NCBI RefSeq assembly: GCF_001685015.1
Contig: NZ_MAYT01000003.1
Coordinates: forward strand, 52,762 to 116,761
DNA from: Pseudobacillus wudalianchiensis
Lineage (GTDB): Bacteria; Bacillota; Bacilli; Bacillales; Domibacillaceae
DNA: 64,000 bases
Reading direction: 5' to 3'
The stretch's first letter is position 1, and the number at the start of each line of letters is the position of its first letter. The notes under the pieces are model-generated. The model did not search any database. It saw only the letters and a list, made by a program, of their open reading frames with translations, and was not told the origin of the DNA. A program made the position numbers and the translations under genes. This document shows positions 46,821 through 56,331 of this stretch, piece after piece.

Positions 46821-47765
46821 GTGCAAAATACTAATCACACGCGATGGGCTGAAGGGAAATTGGTTTCCTTTCTGATAGCGACTCTAAAAGGCATATCTCA
46901 AGTTATGCTCATTGAAAATGCCGTTACTGGACTTATCATTCTCTTAGCCATCACCACCTTTTCTTATTCTTTAGGAATCATTGCTCTGCTGTCGGCTTTT
47001 ATAGGTACTATCGTTGGGGTAATAGGAGGAGCGAATAAGGAAAGCATCAACCAAGGATTGTTCGGCTATAACTCCGTCTTGACAGGACTTGCGCTCACCT
47101 TATTTTTAACTGGACCTTATCATTGGATTATTGCTCTCGTAGGTGCGGCACTAGCAGCACTCTTAACAGCCACTATGATGCATGTTATGAAAAATACAGG
47201 AATCCCTGTACTTACGTTTCCCTTTATCACCGTGACTTGGTTTACGATTCTTGCTTCTTACCGTTTAGAAGCATTCCGTTTAACTTCCCGATTTGTTCCG
47301 CAAGACTTATCTAATTGGCAATTGGACATAGCTGGAAAAATAAATTGGTTAGAAGGGGCATTTGACGGAATTGGACAGATCTTTTTCATTGAGGGGATCC
47401 TATCCGGAATTCTGCTTTTTATTGCGGTATTTGTGGCTGGCTGGAAACTAGGCCTCTATGCTGTATTAGGAAACGTCGTCGCTTTGCTGACTTCCTATCT
47501 ACTTGGAGGAGAACACACGTTGATTTATAGGGGTCTATACGGATACAATGCTATCCTAGCAATCATCGCCGTGTCTGCAACATTTAATACGGACCACCGC
47601 CGCTTTGGTCTGCTTTCAGGTATTTTTGCGGCTTGTTTAACAGTGCCATTCGCTGCAAGCATAGCTACTTGGCTTTTGCCATACGGACTTCCAGCGTTGA
47701 CCATGCCTTTCGTTCTTAGCACATGGCTTTTCCTAGGAGCCAAAAAAGTACTGCCGAATCTATAA
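46821..47765 (+). CDS. Urea transporter (UT family)
   Basis: 314 aa, two homologous halves with the repeated signature LFGYNSVLTGLALTLFL (first half) and LYGYNAILAIIAVSATF (second half), as in bacterial and mammalian urea channels. The ORF is open to a TTG at 46746, but the only well-placed ribosome site (AAAGGAAG) serves the GTG at 46821. Passive urea uptake or release across the membrane. No urease genes are in the window except a dead ureH just upstream. Confidence 0.88.
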   Translation: MQNTNHTRWAEGKLVSFLIATLKGISQVMLIENAVTGLIILLAITTFSYSLGIIALLSAFIGTIVGVIGGANKESINQGLFGYNSVLTGLALTLFLTGPYHWIIALVGAALAALLTATMMHVMKNTGIPVLTFPFITVTWFTILASYRLEAFRLTSRFVPQDLSNWQLDIAGKINWLEGAFDGIGQIFFIEGILSGILLFIAVFVAGWKLGLYAVLGNVVALLTSYLLGGEHTLIYRGLYGYNAILAIIAVSATFNTDHRRFGLLSGIFAACLTVPFAASIATWLLPYGLPALTMPFVLSTWLFLGAKKVLPNL

Positions 47766-48378
47766 ACCCAATTATCCTGCATCTAGAGCGTGTAGGGTAA
47801 TTAACCTTCTTTATATTGATTTGGATAAAGAAGGTTTAGTGAAATGGTATGAATATAGCACAGATCCTTGTAATAATCCATCTAATACAACAAAATTCCT
47901 TTTGTGTCTAATCCCAGTTATAATTATTATTGACTTGATAGTTTCATTCTTTGTGAGAATGTTAATTATGGCGTGTTTTTTCTCTCTGCTTTTGTACTAT
48001 GATGAAAACCTGTACCTACTTTCCCTCGTCATATGATTTTCGAGTTTAAATGATTATGAAAAACAGCTTTTTGCTGAAAAAACCGTTCGCAAAAGTGTAC
48101 TTTTACGAACGGATAAGCAATGAAGAAGGTTAATTAAGAAAGGAAGGTAATCAGGTTTGTAGAAATTTTAAAATGAAAAGTAGATGATGAAGATGTCAAC
48201 AATGCAGTACAGTCACTAGTTGCATTTTGCTTAATTAAAAACTGCCCTAAAGATCCGCATTATCTCATCATAGAGCACTCTTCTTCTTTATGAGTCTCCA
48301 TTGACTTTTTCAATAATGAAGAGTACATTTTTGTCATATTTTTCACCTTATTTTTTCTCATAAACAATTTACTCTTAC
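47766..48378. other. Intergenic region, no gene recognised
   Basis: Contains an inverted repeat at 48083-48112 (CCGTTCG...CGAACGG). The 71-codon plus frame at 47821-48036 has no ribosome site or family resemblance. Confidence 0.5.
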
Positions 48379-49131
48379 TTATAGTGTTAACAACCCTCCA
48401 TCGATAACCAGTTCAATCCCCGTTACAAATTTGGATTCATCAGAAGCGAGATAAAGAACACCATAAGCAACATCTTCTGGCGCACCCAGATATGGCAATG
48501 GTGTATTCTTTTGAGCAAAGGTTTTAGTTTCCTCGCTAGCAAGCTGATGTTCATTCATAGGTGTTATGATAACACCTGGATGTACGGAATTAACTCGGAT
48601 TTTATCTTTCGCATAGTTAAAAGCTGCATTTTTTGTTAATGATCTAACAGCACCCTTTGATGCTGCATATGCCGCAGAACTGCCACTGCCGATAATACTA
48701 TCTATTGAAGAAATGTTCACAATAGAACCACTACCAGACTTAAGCATTTCCGGAATGACATGTTTCATTCCAAGATAAACTCCAGTTGAATTGATACTCA
48801 TCGTTTTGTCCCATTCGTCTAAGGTCGTATCCTTAACGTTATTTGAGATATAAATCCCAGCATTATTAATTAAGATATCTACCTTTCCATAAGTTTCAAC
48901 TGTAGTATTAACAACAGCTTGCCAGTCTTCCTCAGATGCGACATCATGCTTTAATGCAATGGCTTGCTCTCCACTTTCATTAATCCTTGCAACTACTTGT
49001 TCTAGTAATTCAGTCTGCACATCAGTAGCAATCACTTTTGCCCCTTCCCTCGTAAACAATTGAGCCTCATATGCCCCCTGTCCACCTGCCGCTCCTGTAA
49101 TAATAGCTACTTTTCCAGCTAATTTTCCCAT
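48379..49131 (-). CDS. SDR family oxidoreductase, copy 1
   Basis: 250 aa classical short-chain dehydrogenase: cofactor motif TGAAGGQG (residues 12-19), NNAG near 89, catalytic Ser (NISSIDS), Tyr and Lys in YAASKG. Ends with FVTGIELVIDGGLLTL. Strongly similar to the SDR at 51422-52174 throughout. Last gene of the flavin-monooxygenase cluster. Probably oxidises an alcohol made by the monooxygenase or reduces a ketone. AGGGGG ribosome site. Confidence 0.9.
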   Translation of the reverse strand: MGKLAGKVAIITGAAGGQGAYEAQLFTREGAKVIATDVQTELLEQVVARINESGEQAIALKHDVASEEDWQAVVNTTVETYGKVDILINNAGIYISNNVKDTTLDEWDKTMSINSTGVYLGMKHVIPEMLKSGSGSIVNISSIDSIIGSGSSAAYAASKGAVRSLTKNAAFNYAKDKIRVNSVHPGVIITPMNEHQLASEETKTFAQKNTPLPYLGAPEDVAYGVLYLASDESKFVTGIELVIDGGLLTL

Positions 49132-49159
49132 TATTAATTCCCCCTAAAAATAGTCCGTT

Positions 49160-49681
49160 TTAATTCTTAGCGCTTTTTATACGACCTAACAAAAAACCAC
49201 CTTTAAAGTAAGTTGGTTCGTAAGACATAATAAAAGCTTGAGGCTCAAACTTTTCAACAGTTGCAATTAATTCACTTTCACGGTTTCGCTTGGTTAATAC
49301 ATCAAGTTTATAACGTTTGCTATCTCGGCCTTCACCAACAAATAGAGTGAACCCAAATCCATTGTTTTTTAAAGTGTCAATTAATTCATCGTTTTTAGAC
49401 TGAGTATTGATGATGACAAGGATATAGCCAATGGCTAGTTTTTTCTCAATTTTTATTCCATATATAATTCCAACTCCGAACCCCACGGCATAGACTACCA
49501 TCGCAGCCACACTTTGGTCACCTCCAAATACAAGAGACAATCCAAATACATAGACTAGGATTTCCATGACTCCAAAAATAGAGGCAAGAGCTGTAAGGTT
49601 TCTGACTAAGAAAATAGTCCGCAGAGTGAGTAATGGCACATAAATAAGCTGGAGGAATAAAATTAAAAGAATCTCTTTCAC
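49160..49681 (-). CDS. UPF0316 membrane protein (DUF5698 + DUF2179)
   Basis: 173 aa: three helices in residues 1-85 (LTLRTIFLVRNL...VYVFGLSLVFGG), then a cytoplasmic DUF2179 domain with the conserved FEPQAFIMSYEPTYFKGGFL end. The function is unknown. GTG start after AAGGTGG. It lies 28 bp ahead of the SDR gene on the same strand, but its membership of the pathway is doubtful. Confidence 0.85.
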   Translation of the reverse strand: MKEILLILFLQLIYVPLLTLRTIFLVRNLTALASIFGVMEILVYVFGLSLVFGGDQSVAAMVVYAVGFGVGIIYGIKIEKKLAIGYILVIINTQSKNDELIDTLKNNGFGFTLFVGEGRDSKRYKLDVLTKRNRESELIATVEKFEPQAFIMSYEPTYFKGGFLLGRIKSAKN

Positions 49682-49904
49682 ATTGGCACCACCTTCATAA
49701 TCCCTTTTAAACAGATACTCAATCGATTTAGAGAATAAATCGCTCTCTTTTTTAGAGACAATTCGTTAATTATCAATTTAAGAGATTTTTATTTTTCCCT
49801 CTATTTAATCGTCATAGTTTTTTTACCTTACCTAAAACAATTAGGTCTCCATCTTATTAATAGATGAGGACCTATGATTTCCCAATAAGTGTTGTTATTA
49901 TGTT

Positions 49905-50456
49905 TTATTTGTGAATTGAAGGTAAACACCGGCTTTCTTCTTCCTGTAACACCTGTAGCACCTGGCCAAGCCGCTCTTCAGCCTGAAGATGAATTAGAAA
50001 CTGGCCACTTTCTGCGTATTCAACCTGAGTATCAAGCACAAAGGCACCTTTCAAAATTAGTCTCGCACCCAGTGCCGATAGTACCGGCTTCAAAGCATAC
50101 TCAATGACCAGCAAGTGACCAAATGACCCTCCAAGGACAAGCGGCAGAACCGTTTTCCCCTCAAATCCTTTTTGTGGAAGTAAGTCTAGATAGGTCTTCA
50201 AGATACCACTATACGAAGCTTTATAAGTAGGCGTTACGATAATGATCACGTCTGCCGCTGCCACCTTTGCATTCGCTTCGATAATAGACTCACTATTAAA
50301 GTTGGCGCTGATTAAATCTTCTGCTGGCAATTCATGAACATATATTGTCTCAAACTCAAAGTGATTTGCAGATAAAAACTTTTCCGCTCTGTCTAGTAAT
50401 CCTTTTAATCTGGACTTTCGGGTATTTCCTCCATAAATTATGACTGCTTTTGTCAT
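49905..50456 (-). CDS. NADPH-dependent FMN reductase (SsuE/MsuE-like)
   Basis: 183 aa flavodoxin-fold reductase: MTKAVIIYGGNTRKSRLKGLL at the phosphate-binding loop, then TPTYKASYSGILKTYLDLLP, the motif of SsuE-type enzymes, and LVLGGSFGHLLVIEYALKPVL. Such enzymes make free FMNH2 for a partner monooxygenase, fitting the luciferase-like monooxygenase 2 kb upstream in the same direction. Confidence 0.88.
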   Translation of the reverse strand: MTKAVIIYGGNTRKSRLKGLLDRAEKFLSANHFEFETIYVHELPAEDLISANFNSESIIEANAKVAAADVIIIVTPTYKASYSGILKTYLDLLPQKGFEGKTVLPLVLGGSFGHLLVIEYALKPVLSALGARLILKGAFVLDTQVEYAESGQFLIHLQAEERLGQVLQVLQEEESRCLPSIHK

Positions 50457-50631
50457 GCCCGCTCACCCTTTCTATAGTATAGAAACTCGACTTTTGGGAG
50501 GGCTATGCATTTGTATTGGCCAGGCTATTTTGGTAATAATCATTCTATCTGCTTGCCATGTATAGTAATAGGATGCATAACTTTTTAAACTCCCCATACA
50601 TCCTATTACTTTTCAGCAATCCCACTTACGA

Positions 50632-50925
50632 TTAAGCGTTTCGCTTCCATTCACTCTCTATGAATGCTTTCCAATAATTATTTAAACTAGCAGCTAATCC
50701 ACCATGCCCAAACTTAATTTTAGAGCCTTTGCTGCCGTGATGAATTAAACTAAGGTAAAACTTTAGAATGTATTTTCTACGCTGAGTAATTTCTTTTATC
50801 CCTTTTTGATAAAACCAAGAATCAATGGTATTATATACACCGCGGTTTATTCCAAACTCAGCATCACACCATTGTACAAATAATAAATCAGGTAGATGAA
50901 TAAGGGTGTTTAGGTCTTTTTTCAT
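50632..50925 (-). CDS. Hypothetical protein, 97 aa, in the flavin cluster
   Basis: Soluble, rich in aromatic residues and lysine (QWCDAEFGINRGVYNTID, FGHGGLAASLNNYWKAFIES). No family recognised. It begins only 10 bp after the riboflavin kinase gene and is therefore very likely translated with it. Confidence 0.6.
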   Translation of the reverse strand: MKKDLNTLIHLPDLLFVQWCDAEFGINRGVYNTIDSWFYQKGIKEITQRRKYILKFYLSLIHHGSKGSKIKFGHGGLAASLNNYWKAFIESEWKRNA

Positions 50926-50934
50926 ATTTTCTCC

Positions 50935-51360
50935 TTATACATTTACAAAGTCTTTTTTATTTTGATGCCTATAATCCATAATTAGAAATTTGCCTTTAAC
51001 GTAATCAACATCGCTACGAATCTGTTGAATAAGTTCAGAAACATCTTTAAACAGTATTTCTTTTCTTACTTGAAAACAAATATACACATTTATCTTTTCA
51101 CCATAAAGATGTTGATTGAAATCCAGTAAATGTACTTCGTAGCTTATCTGAGAGCTATCATTAAATGTTGGCCTTATTCCTATATTCATTACCCCTGAAA
51201 ACTTACTTCCTTTCCAATCGACAATTACTCCATAGACTCCATAATCTAAGCTGGGAATTTTCGATAATATATGCAAATTCGCCGTAGGGAAACCAATTGT
51301 GCGACCAACTTGTTTCCCTGAAATGACTCTTCCTTGAATAGAAGAAATAATTAAATTCAT
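50935..51360 (-). CDS. Stand-alone riboflavin kinase (flavokinase domain of RibF)
   Basis: 141 aa consisting only of the flavokinase half of bifunctional RibC/RibF. Motifs: GKQVGRTIGFPTANL (ATP/flavin site), GVMNIGIRPTF and YEVHLLDFNQHLYG with the catalytic Glu. It converts riboflavin to FMN; the FAD synthetase half is absent. Located inside a flavin-dependent monooxygenase cluster, it would supply extra FMN when the pathway is on. Confidence 0.88.
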   Translation of the reverse strand: MNLIISSIQGRVISGKQVGRTIGFPTANLHILSKIPSLDYGVYGVIVDWKGSKFSGVMNIGIRPTFNDSSQISYEVHLLDFNQHLYGEKINVYICFQVRKEILFKDVSELIQQIRSDVDYVKGKFLIMDYRHQNKKDFVNV

Positions 51361-51421
51361 CTCTAGGCACCCCTTTTTAGAGCAAACATACAGTAGTATT
51401 GTTTACTAAGGATTCATGGAG

Positions 51422-52174
51422 TTATTTGGCTGTATAACCTCCATCTATTACCAATTCAGTTCCAGTAACAAATTTTGCTTCGTCTGAAGCAAGATAAAGA
51501 ACTCCATATGCAACATCCTCAGGATTCCCCAAATATGGAAGTGCTGTCTGGCTGTAAATATATTCGCTGCGCTCCTCATCAGTAAGCTGTTCTGCAGTCA
51601 TAGGGGTTATAATATAACCTGGGAAGACCGTGTTGACACGAATATTGCTTTTAGCATAATCGATTGCTGTATGTCTCGATAAAGATCGAACAGAGCCTTT
51701 TGAAGCAACATAAGCGGCAGAACTGCTTCCTCCCACTATACTGTCAATGGAGGAAATATTAACAATCGAACCTCCACCAGTTTTAAGCATTTCGGCAATC
51801 ACATATTTCATACCAAGGTAAACCCCTGTTGAATTGATATTTTGAATCTTATTCCACTCTTCTAAAGTGCATTTTTCAATATTATTCGAGATAATAACCC
51901 CTGCATTATTCACAAGAATATCTACTTTTCCATAAATATCAATCGTCTGTTCTATCACTGTTTTCCAATCTTCTTCCGAAGAAACATCCAATTTCATGGA
52001 AAAGGCTTCTCCTCTAGATTCGCGTATGTTTAAGACTACTTGTTCGAGAAGATCCATTTGTACATCAACTGCAACAACTTTTGCTCCTTCTTTTGCAAAA
52101 ATTTCAGCTTCAGCCGCGCCTTGTCCACTGGCTGCCCCTGTAATTATAGCTACTTTTCCATTTAAACGCCCCAT
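51422..52174 (-). CDS. SDR family oxidoreductase, copy 2
   Basis: 250 aa, a close paralog of the SDR at 48379-49131: TGAASGQG, NNAG, SSIDSIV with catalytic Ser, YVASKG, ending FVTGTELVIDGGYTAK. The ATG at 52174 is chosen because AAGAGGTG is correctly spaced; three earlier codons are open. Follows the luciferase-like monooxygenase by 67 bp. Likely acts on the oxygenated product. Confidence 0.9.
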   Translation of the reverse strand: MGRLNGKVAIITGAASGQGAAEAEIFAKEGAKVVAVDVQMDLLEQVVLNIRESRGEAFSMKLDVSSEEDWKTVIEQTIDIYGKVDILVNNAGVIISNNIEKCTLEEWNKIQNINSTGVYLGMKYVIAEMLKTGGGSIVNISSIDSIVGGSSSAAYVASKGSVRSLSRHTAIDYAKSNIRVNTVFPGYIITPMTAEQLTDEERSEYIYSQTALPYLGNPEDVAYGVLYLASDEAKFVTGTELVIDGGYTAK

Positions 52175-52241
52175 TAACAACACCTCTTAACGATTTATGA
52201 GAATACAATTCAGTTTTATTAGAAAAACGTTAATCACTCTA

Positions 52242-53333
52242 TTAATAGTAAACTTTCCGATTCTTTTTTAATCTTGGCAGAACCTCTTCTTTTAGTAATC
52301 TCATCGATTTTTTCCATACTTCGGGATTGTCAAGGTAATCATAACCAGGCGTTAGTAAAGTACCGAAACCACCTGAAATTTCATAGAAATGATCCAGTTT
52401 CTTTGCTACAGTATCAGGTGAGCCAATAAACCAGCAATTCTCTGCTATATAATCTACCGTCACCTCTTCATCTGGAATATCCTCATTCTCTTTAAAAATA
52501 GCCAGCCTGCCTAAGTTCTTAAATAAAGGAATTGTGTATTCTCTAAAGTGTCTTCCCATCATCGAATTTACTGAATGCTCATAGGCTTCTTCATCCGTCT
52601 CGGCCACGAAAATATTTTTGCCGACTCTCCACTCTTCGCGGTTAGGTGTTCTGCCACTCTGTTTTGCCCCCTCAACAATTGATTCCCAGTTTTTAGACGC
52701 TGCGCTATGTCTATAAGCTAAACTCATAGGAATAAAACCTCGTTGGCCTGCAATTTTCAATGTCGCTGAATGAGGGCTCAAACCGGCCACCCCAATTGGT
52801 GGATGCGGCTTTTGATAAGGCGTCATATGAGGGCCCAATACATCAAACATCCGATCCGTTTTATTTACGTTCCAGTACTTGCCTCTATATTCAAATGGTT
52901 CTGTCTCTGTCCATAGTTTAAGAATAATTTCGAGTGCTTCAGCAGTCATTTTCACATTTTCACCTGTGCTCCCATCTACGTTAAACAGAGCCAAATCACT
53001 CCCTAAACCACTAGATCCAGCACCGAATAAAAACCTTCCTTGAGATAAATGATCTAAGTAAGCTGCACGGTGGGCTAATTCAGCTGGATGATGATACGGC
53101 AACAAGTACGCACCCACTCCTAATTTAATCTGTTTTGTCTGAAGCAGCGCCTGGGCTACTACAAGATCGGGAGCAGGAATTGGTTCCCATTCTGCTGTAA
53201 AGTGTTCTCCCATCCACACTTCCTCATAACCCAATTCATCTGCATACTTAATCATTTCCAAATCCCATTGTGTCGCTTCATAATAAGATCTTTCTGGGGG
53301 ATGAGAAGCATATAAGAATAAGCCTAGTTTCAT
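52242..53333 (-). CDS. LLM-class flavin-dependent monooxygenase (luciferase-like, LimB-like)
   Basis: 363 aa TIM-barrel flavin monooxygenase: DELGYEEVWMGEHF near residue 35, LGVGAYLLPYHHPAELAHRAA near 75, SQGRFLFGAGSSG near 97, FIGSPDTVAKKLDHFYE near 305. Such enzymes use FMNH2 from a separate reductase, and one is encoded in the cluster. The presence of SDRs brings to mind limonene or terpene degradation (LimB plus carveol dehydrogenase), but the substrate is not fixed by sequence. First gene of the cluster, divergent from a LysR gene. Confidence 0.88.
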   Translation of the reverse strand: MKLGLFLYASHPPERSYYEATQWDLEMIKYADELGYEEVWMGEHFTAEWEPIPAPDLVVAQALLQTKQIKLGVGAYLLPYHHPAELAHRAAYLDHLSQGRFLFGAGSSGLGSDLALFNVDGSTGENVKMTAEALEIILKLWTETEPFEYRGKYWNVNKTDRMFDVLGPHMTPYQKPHPPIGVAGLSPHSATLKIAGQRGFIPMSLAYRHSAASKNWESIVEGAKQSGRTPNREEWRVGKNIFVAETDEEAYEHSVNSMMGRHFREYTIPLFKNLGRLAIFKENEDIPDEEVTVDYIAENCWFIGSPDTVAKKLDHFYEISGGFGTLLTPGYDYLDNPEVWKKSMRLLKEEVLPRLKKNRKVYY

Positions 53334-53496
53334 TGCACATTCCTCCTGATTTTAAATGTATTATTTTAAATAAAAGGTCTTCGCTTTCACTAAAACAATC
53401 CTGTTGATCAGAAAAGTGTAAAGGTTTACATCAGTTCCTTTCTTTTAAAATTTGTTGTTAATTTAAACTATACTCATGCTATTTACATAAGTAAAA

Positions 53497-53515
53497 TGAA
53501 TATTTATAATATTCA
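53497..53515. promoter_or_regulatory. Palindromic candidate LysR operator
   Basis: TGAATATTTATAATATTCA: perfect 8-bp arms around TAT, containing a T-N11-A core, midway between the divergent LysR and monooxygenase genes. Confidence 0.5.
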
Positions 53516-53547
53516 GTATAAATAAAACGAATGTATGAGGTGAGCTA

Positions 53548-54423
53548 ATGACTATTTCACGATATGAAGTAATCAATAAAGTTGTAGAATTAAAGAGCCT
53601 TACAAAAGCCGGGATCGCGCTTAATTTAACACAGCCTGGCGTAAGCCATGCCATTAATAGTCTTGAATCAGAATGGGGAATACCGTTAATCAGAAGGTCT
53701 CGTTCGGGCGTTCAATTAACAAGTGATGGAGAACGTATTATCAAACACATTCGAGAACTATTACGAATTAACGATGAAATCAATCAAGAAGTGGCTGCGA
53801 TAAAGGGGTTGGAGATAGGAACAGTTAGAGTAGGGACTTTTGCAAGTGTAGCATCCCAGTGGCTGCCTAAAATAATCACTTATTTTCAAAAAAGCAATCC
53901 TAATATTGAGATTGAGTTATTTGAAGGAGACTATAAAAAGATTGAGCAGTGGTTGTTAAATAATGAAGTGGATTGTGGGTTTTTGGCTTTGCCTGCTTCT
54001 TCTAAATCACTCAATGTCATTCCATTAAAAAAAGATCCAATGGTTTGTATTGTTTCGAATCAAAATCCACTACATAAACAAAAGAAAATTTTGTTCAGTC
54101 AGATTGAACAGGAACCATTTATTATTCCTAGAGAAGGAGGAGATACTGACGTAACGAGGATTTTTAAAAAACATAACATTAAACCGAATATTAAGTATGA
54201 GTTATACGAAGATAAAGCTATTGTCTCAATGGTTGAAAATAATCTTGGTATTAATATTTTGTCAGAAATGGTAGCACGGGAAGAATCCTCTAAAGATTTT
54301 TCTATTCTTGAATTAGAAGTTAATAGTTATCGGTTAATAGGCCTTGCAACACTCCCTACTATATCGCCAGCAACCGAAAAATTTATAGCACATGTAAAAA
54401 CATGGGTGGAGCAATTTTCGTAG
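53548..54423 (+). CDS. LysR-family transcriptional regulator
   Basis: 291 aa. N-terminal winged HTH (VVELKSLTKAGIALNLTQPGVSHAINSLESEWGIPLIRRSRSG in pieces, residues 10-55), then the two-lobed substrate-binding domain (VGTFASVASQWLPKII...). ATG after GAGGTGAG. Divergent from the flavin monooxygenase cluster, which it most likely activates in response to a pathway compound. A palindrome lies between them. Confidence 0.9.
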   Translation: MTISRYEVINKVVELKSLTKAGIALNLTQPGVSHAINSLESEWGIPLIRRSRSGVQLTSDGERIIKHIRELLRINDEINQEVAAIKGLEIGTVRVGTFASVASQWLPKIITYFQKSNPNIEIELFEGDYKKIEQWLLNNEVDCGFLALPASSKSLNVIPLKKDPMVCIVSNQNPLHKQKKILFSQIEQEPFIIPREGGDTDVTRIFKKHNIKPNIKYELYEDKAIVSMVENNLGINILSEMVAREESSKDFSILELEVNSYRLIGLATLPTISPATEKFIAHVKTWVEQFS

Positions 54424-54855
54424 ACTTTTATATAACTAATCTACTTACATTAGTAATTCTAATTCTTACTATCATTTATATTCATTTTACATGTATCCAA
54501 GATTAGTCAATAATCTAAATATATTTTCAGGCAAATTGAACTATCTGTATTTTTTACCATTTAACCTAAAAAGGAGCGATGCCACTATTTTCATGAAGAA
54601 CCAGAAAAATTTATAAAGAAGAGTTTTGAAGTGATCAACTTCTTCCCGCTGTTCTTCCAAGAAATACGCAAGTAAATATGCAATATAGTGTACTTTATGC
54701 AAAATTTTTTCTGAAAAATCAGTATATTTTAATAATTCATGAGAATTATTAAAAACCACACCCATTGTTAAACAACAATTCGATCTGTTCATCATCTTTA
54801 CGGAAAGTGCTACTACTCTTTTGTTTGACGCTAAAAATAAAGGGGGAATTTTTCA
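54424..54855. other. Intergenic region, no gene recognised
   Basis: 430 bp, AT-rich. An 84-codon minus frame (54541-54795) is open but has no ribosome site. The promoter of the symporter gene must lie here. Confidence 0.5.
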
Positions 54856-56331
54856 ATGGAATCTGCAATTAGTTGGATGAATGCGATAGTCTGGAGTAAG
54901 GCATTGGTTTTCCTTTTCCTAGGGGTAGGAATCTTTTTCTCAATTGCTACTCGATTTGTTCAGTTGAGGTACCTAAAAGATATGTTCAAACTAACATTTC
55001 AACGTCAACGTTCTGAGGTTGGAGTAAGCTCATTCCAAGCTCTATCTATGTCAATTGGCAGCAGGGTTGGGACAGGCAATATTGCCGGGGTTGCGGTTGC
55101 GATCGCCTTGGGAGGACCTGGTGCAGTCTTCTGGATGTGGTTGATGGCTTTGTTTAGCAGTGCTACTGCCTTTATTGAAACTACTCTTACCCAAGTATAC
55201 AAAAGAAAAGTAGGAACCGATTATCGCGGAGGCCCGCCTTACTACTTTGAAAAAGGACTTAAATCCAAAAAGTTTGCGAACATATTTGCTATAATGCTAA
55301 TCGTTATTTTAGGGCTTTTGTATCCTGGCATCCAATCCAATACAATCGCTATTTCAATGGAGAATGCATTTGGAATAACACCGGCTATTTCAGGCTTGTT
55401 TGTAACACTTTGTCTCGGTGCTATTGTCTTGGGCGGTGTTAAACGAATTGCAAAAACGGCTGAAATAATCGTGCCCTTTATGGCTATCGGTTACCTAATA
55501 GTGTGTGCGATTATTCTAGTCTTAAACACTTCTCAACTGCCTGCTGTTATTTCCCTCATTGTTTCCAGTGCTTTAGGCATCCACGCTACTTTTGGTGGAG
55601 CGATCGGCACAGCCATCGCTATGGGCGTTCAAAGGGGAGCTTATTCTAACGGCGCAGGAACAGGTACTGAGACTTTTGAATCTGGGGCAGCAGAGGTATC
55701 CCATCCAGCTAAACAGGGATTGGTGCAATCTCTATCTGTTTATATCGATACGTTGGTAGTTTGTTCTGCAACCGCTTTTATGATTCTTTTAACGGGAATG
55801 TATGATGTGAAGGTCACTGATGGACCAGACACGGCAAATAATATGAGTGCTATCGAACCGTCGTTATACACGCAATACGCAGTGGAATCACAAATTTCAA
55901 ACTTTGGTGCACCATTTCTCGCCATTGCTATTTTATTCTTTTGCTTCACCTGTATCGTAGCTTTTTATTATAAGGCAGAAACAAGCCTTATCTATCTCAA
56001 TAGCAAACGAAAAATGGCATGGCCAAGATATGCTTTAATTTTAACATTTCTGGTTATAACGTATTTTGGCAGTGTAAAAACATCGTCACTTGGATGGGCA
56101 ATGGGAGACTTAGGTATAGGATCGTTAGCTTGGGTACACTTAATTGCCTTATTATTCCTCACAAAACCAGCGTTAAAAGTATTGAAAGATTATGAACTTC
56201 AAAAAAAGCAAGGCATAGATCCTGTATTTAACCCCGTAAAAGCAGGGATAGAGGGTGCTGAATTCTGGGAAGAATATTCAAAAGAGCACAAAGATTCATC
56301 AGATAACCAAAAAAAGAAAACTATCTCTTAA
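54856..56331 (+). CDS. Sodium:alanine/glycine symporter (AGCS family)
   Basis: 491 aa, about eleven helices. Signature SMSIGSRVGTGNIAGVAVAIALGGPGAVFWMW near residue 65, plus ETTLTQVYKRK and GAIGTAIAMGVQRGAYSNGAGTG. Imports alanine or glycine with Na+. Ribosome site AAAGGGGGAA. Single gene. The LysR gene points into it, but it has 430 bp of its own upstream region. Confidence 0.92.
   Translation: MESAISWMNAIVWSKALVFLFLGVGIFFSIATRFVQLRYLKDMFKLTFQRQRSEVGVSSFQALSMSIGSRVGTGNIAGVAVAIALGGPGAVFWMWLMALFSSATAFIETTLTQVYKRKVGTDYRGGPPYYFEKGLKSKKFANIFAIMLIVILGLLYPGIQSNTIAISMENAFGITPAISGLFVTLCLGAIVLGGVKRIAKTAEIIVPFMAIGYLIVCAIILVLNTSQLPAVISLIVSSALGIHATFGGAIGTAIAMGVQRGAYSNGAGTGTETFESGAAEVSHPAKQGLVQSLSVYIDTLVVCSATAFMILLTGMYDVKVTDGPDTANNMSAIEPSLYTQYAVESQISNFGAPFLAIAILFFCFTCIVAFYYKAETSLIYLNSKRKMAWPRYALILTFLVITYFGSVKTSSLGWAMGDLGIGSLAWVHLIALLFLTKPALKVLKDYELQKKQGIDPVFNPVKAGIEGAEFWEEYSKEHKDSSDNQKKKTIS

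Noticed and set aside
47821..48036. 71-codon plus-strand frame with membrane-like stretch
   Set aside because: No ribosome site and low-complexity hydrophobicity; not supported.
54541..54795. 84-codon minus-strand frame between LysR and the symporter
   Set aside because: No Shine-Dalgarno sequence at either ATG and AT-rich codon use; more likely chance.
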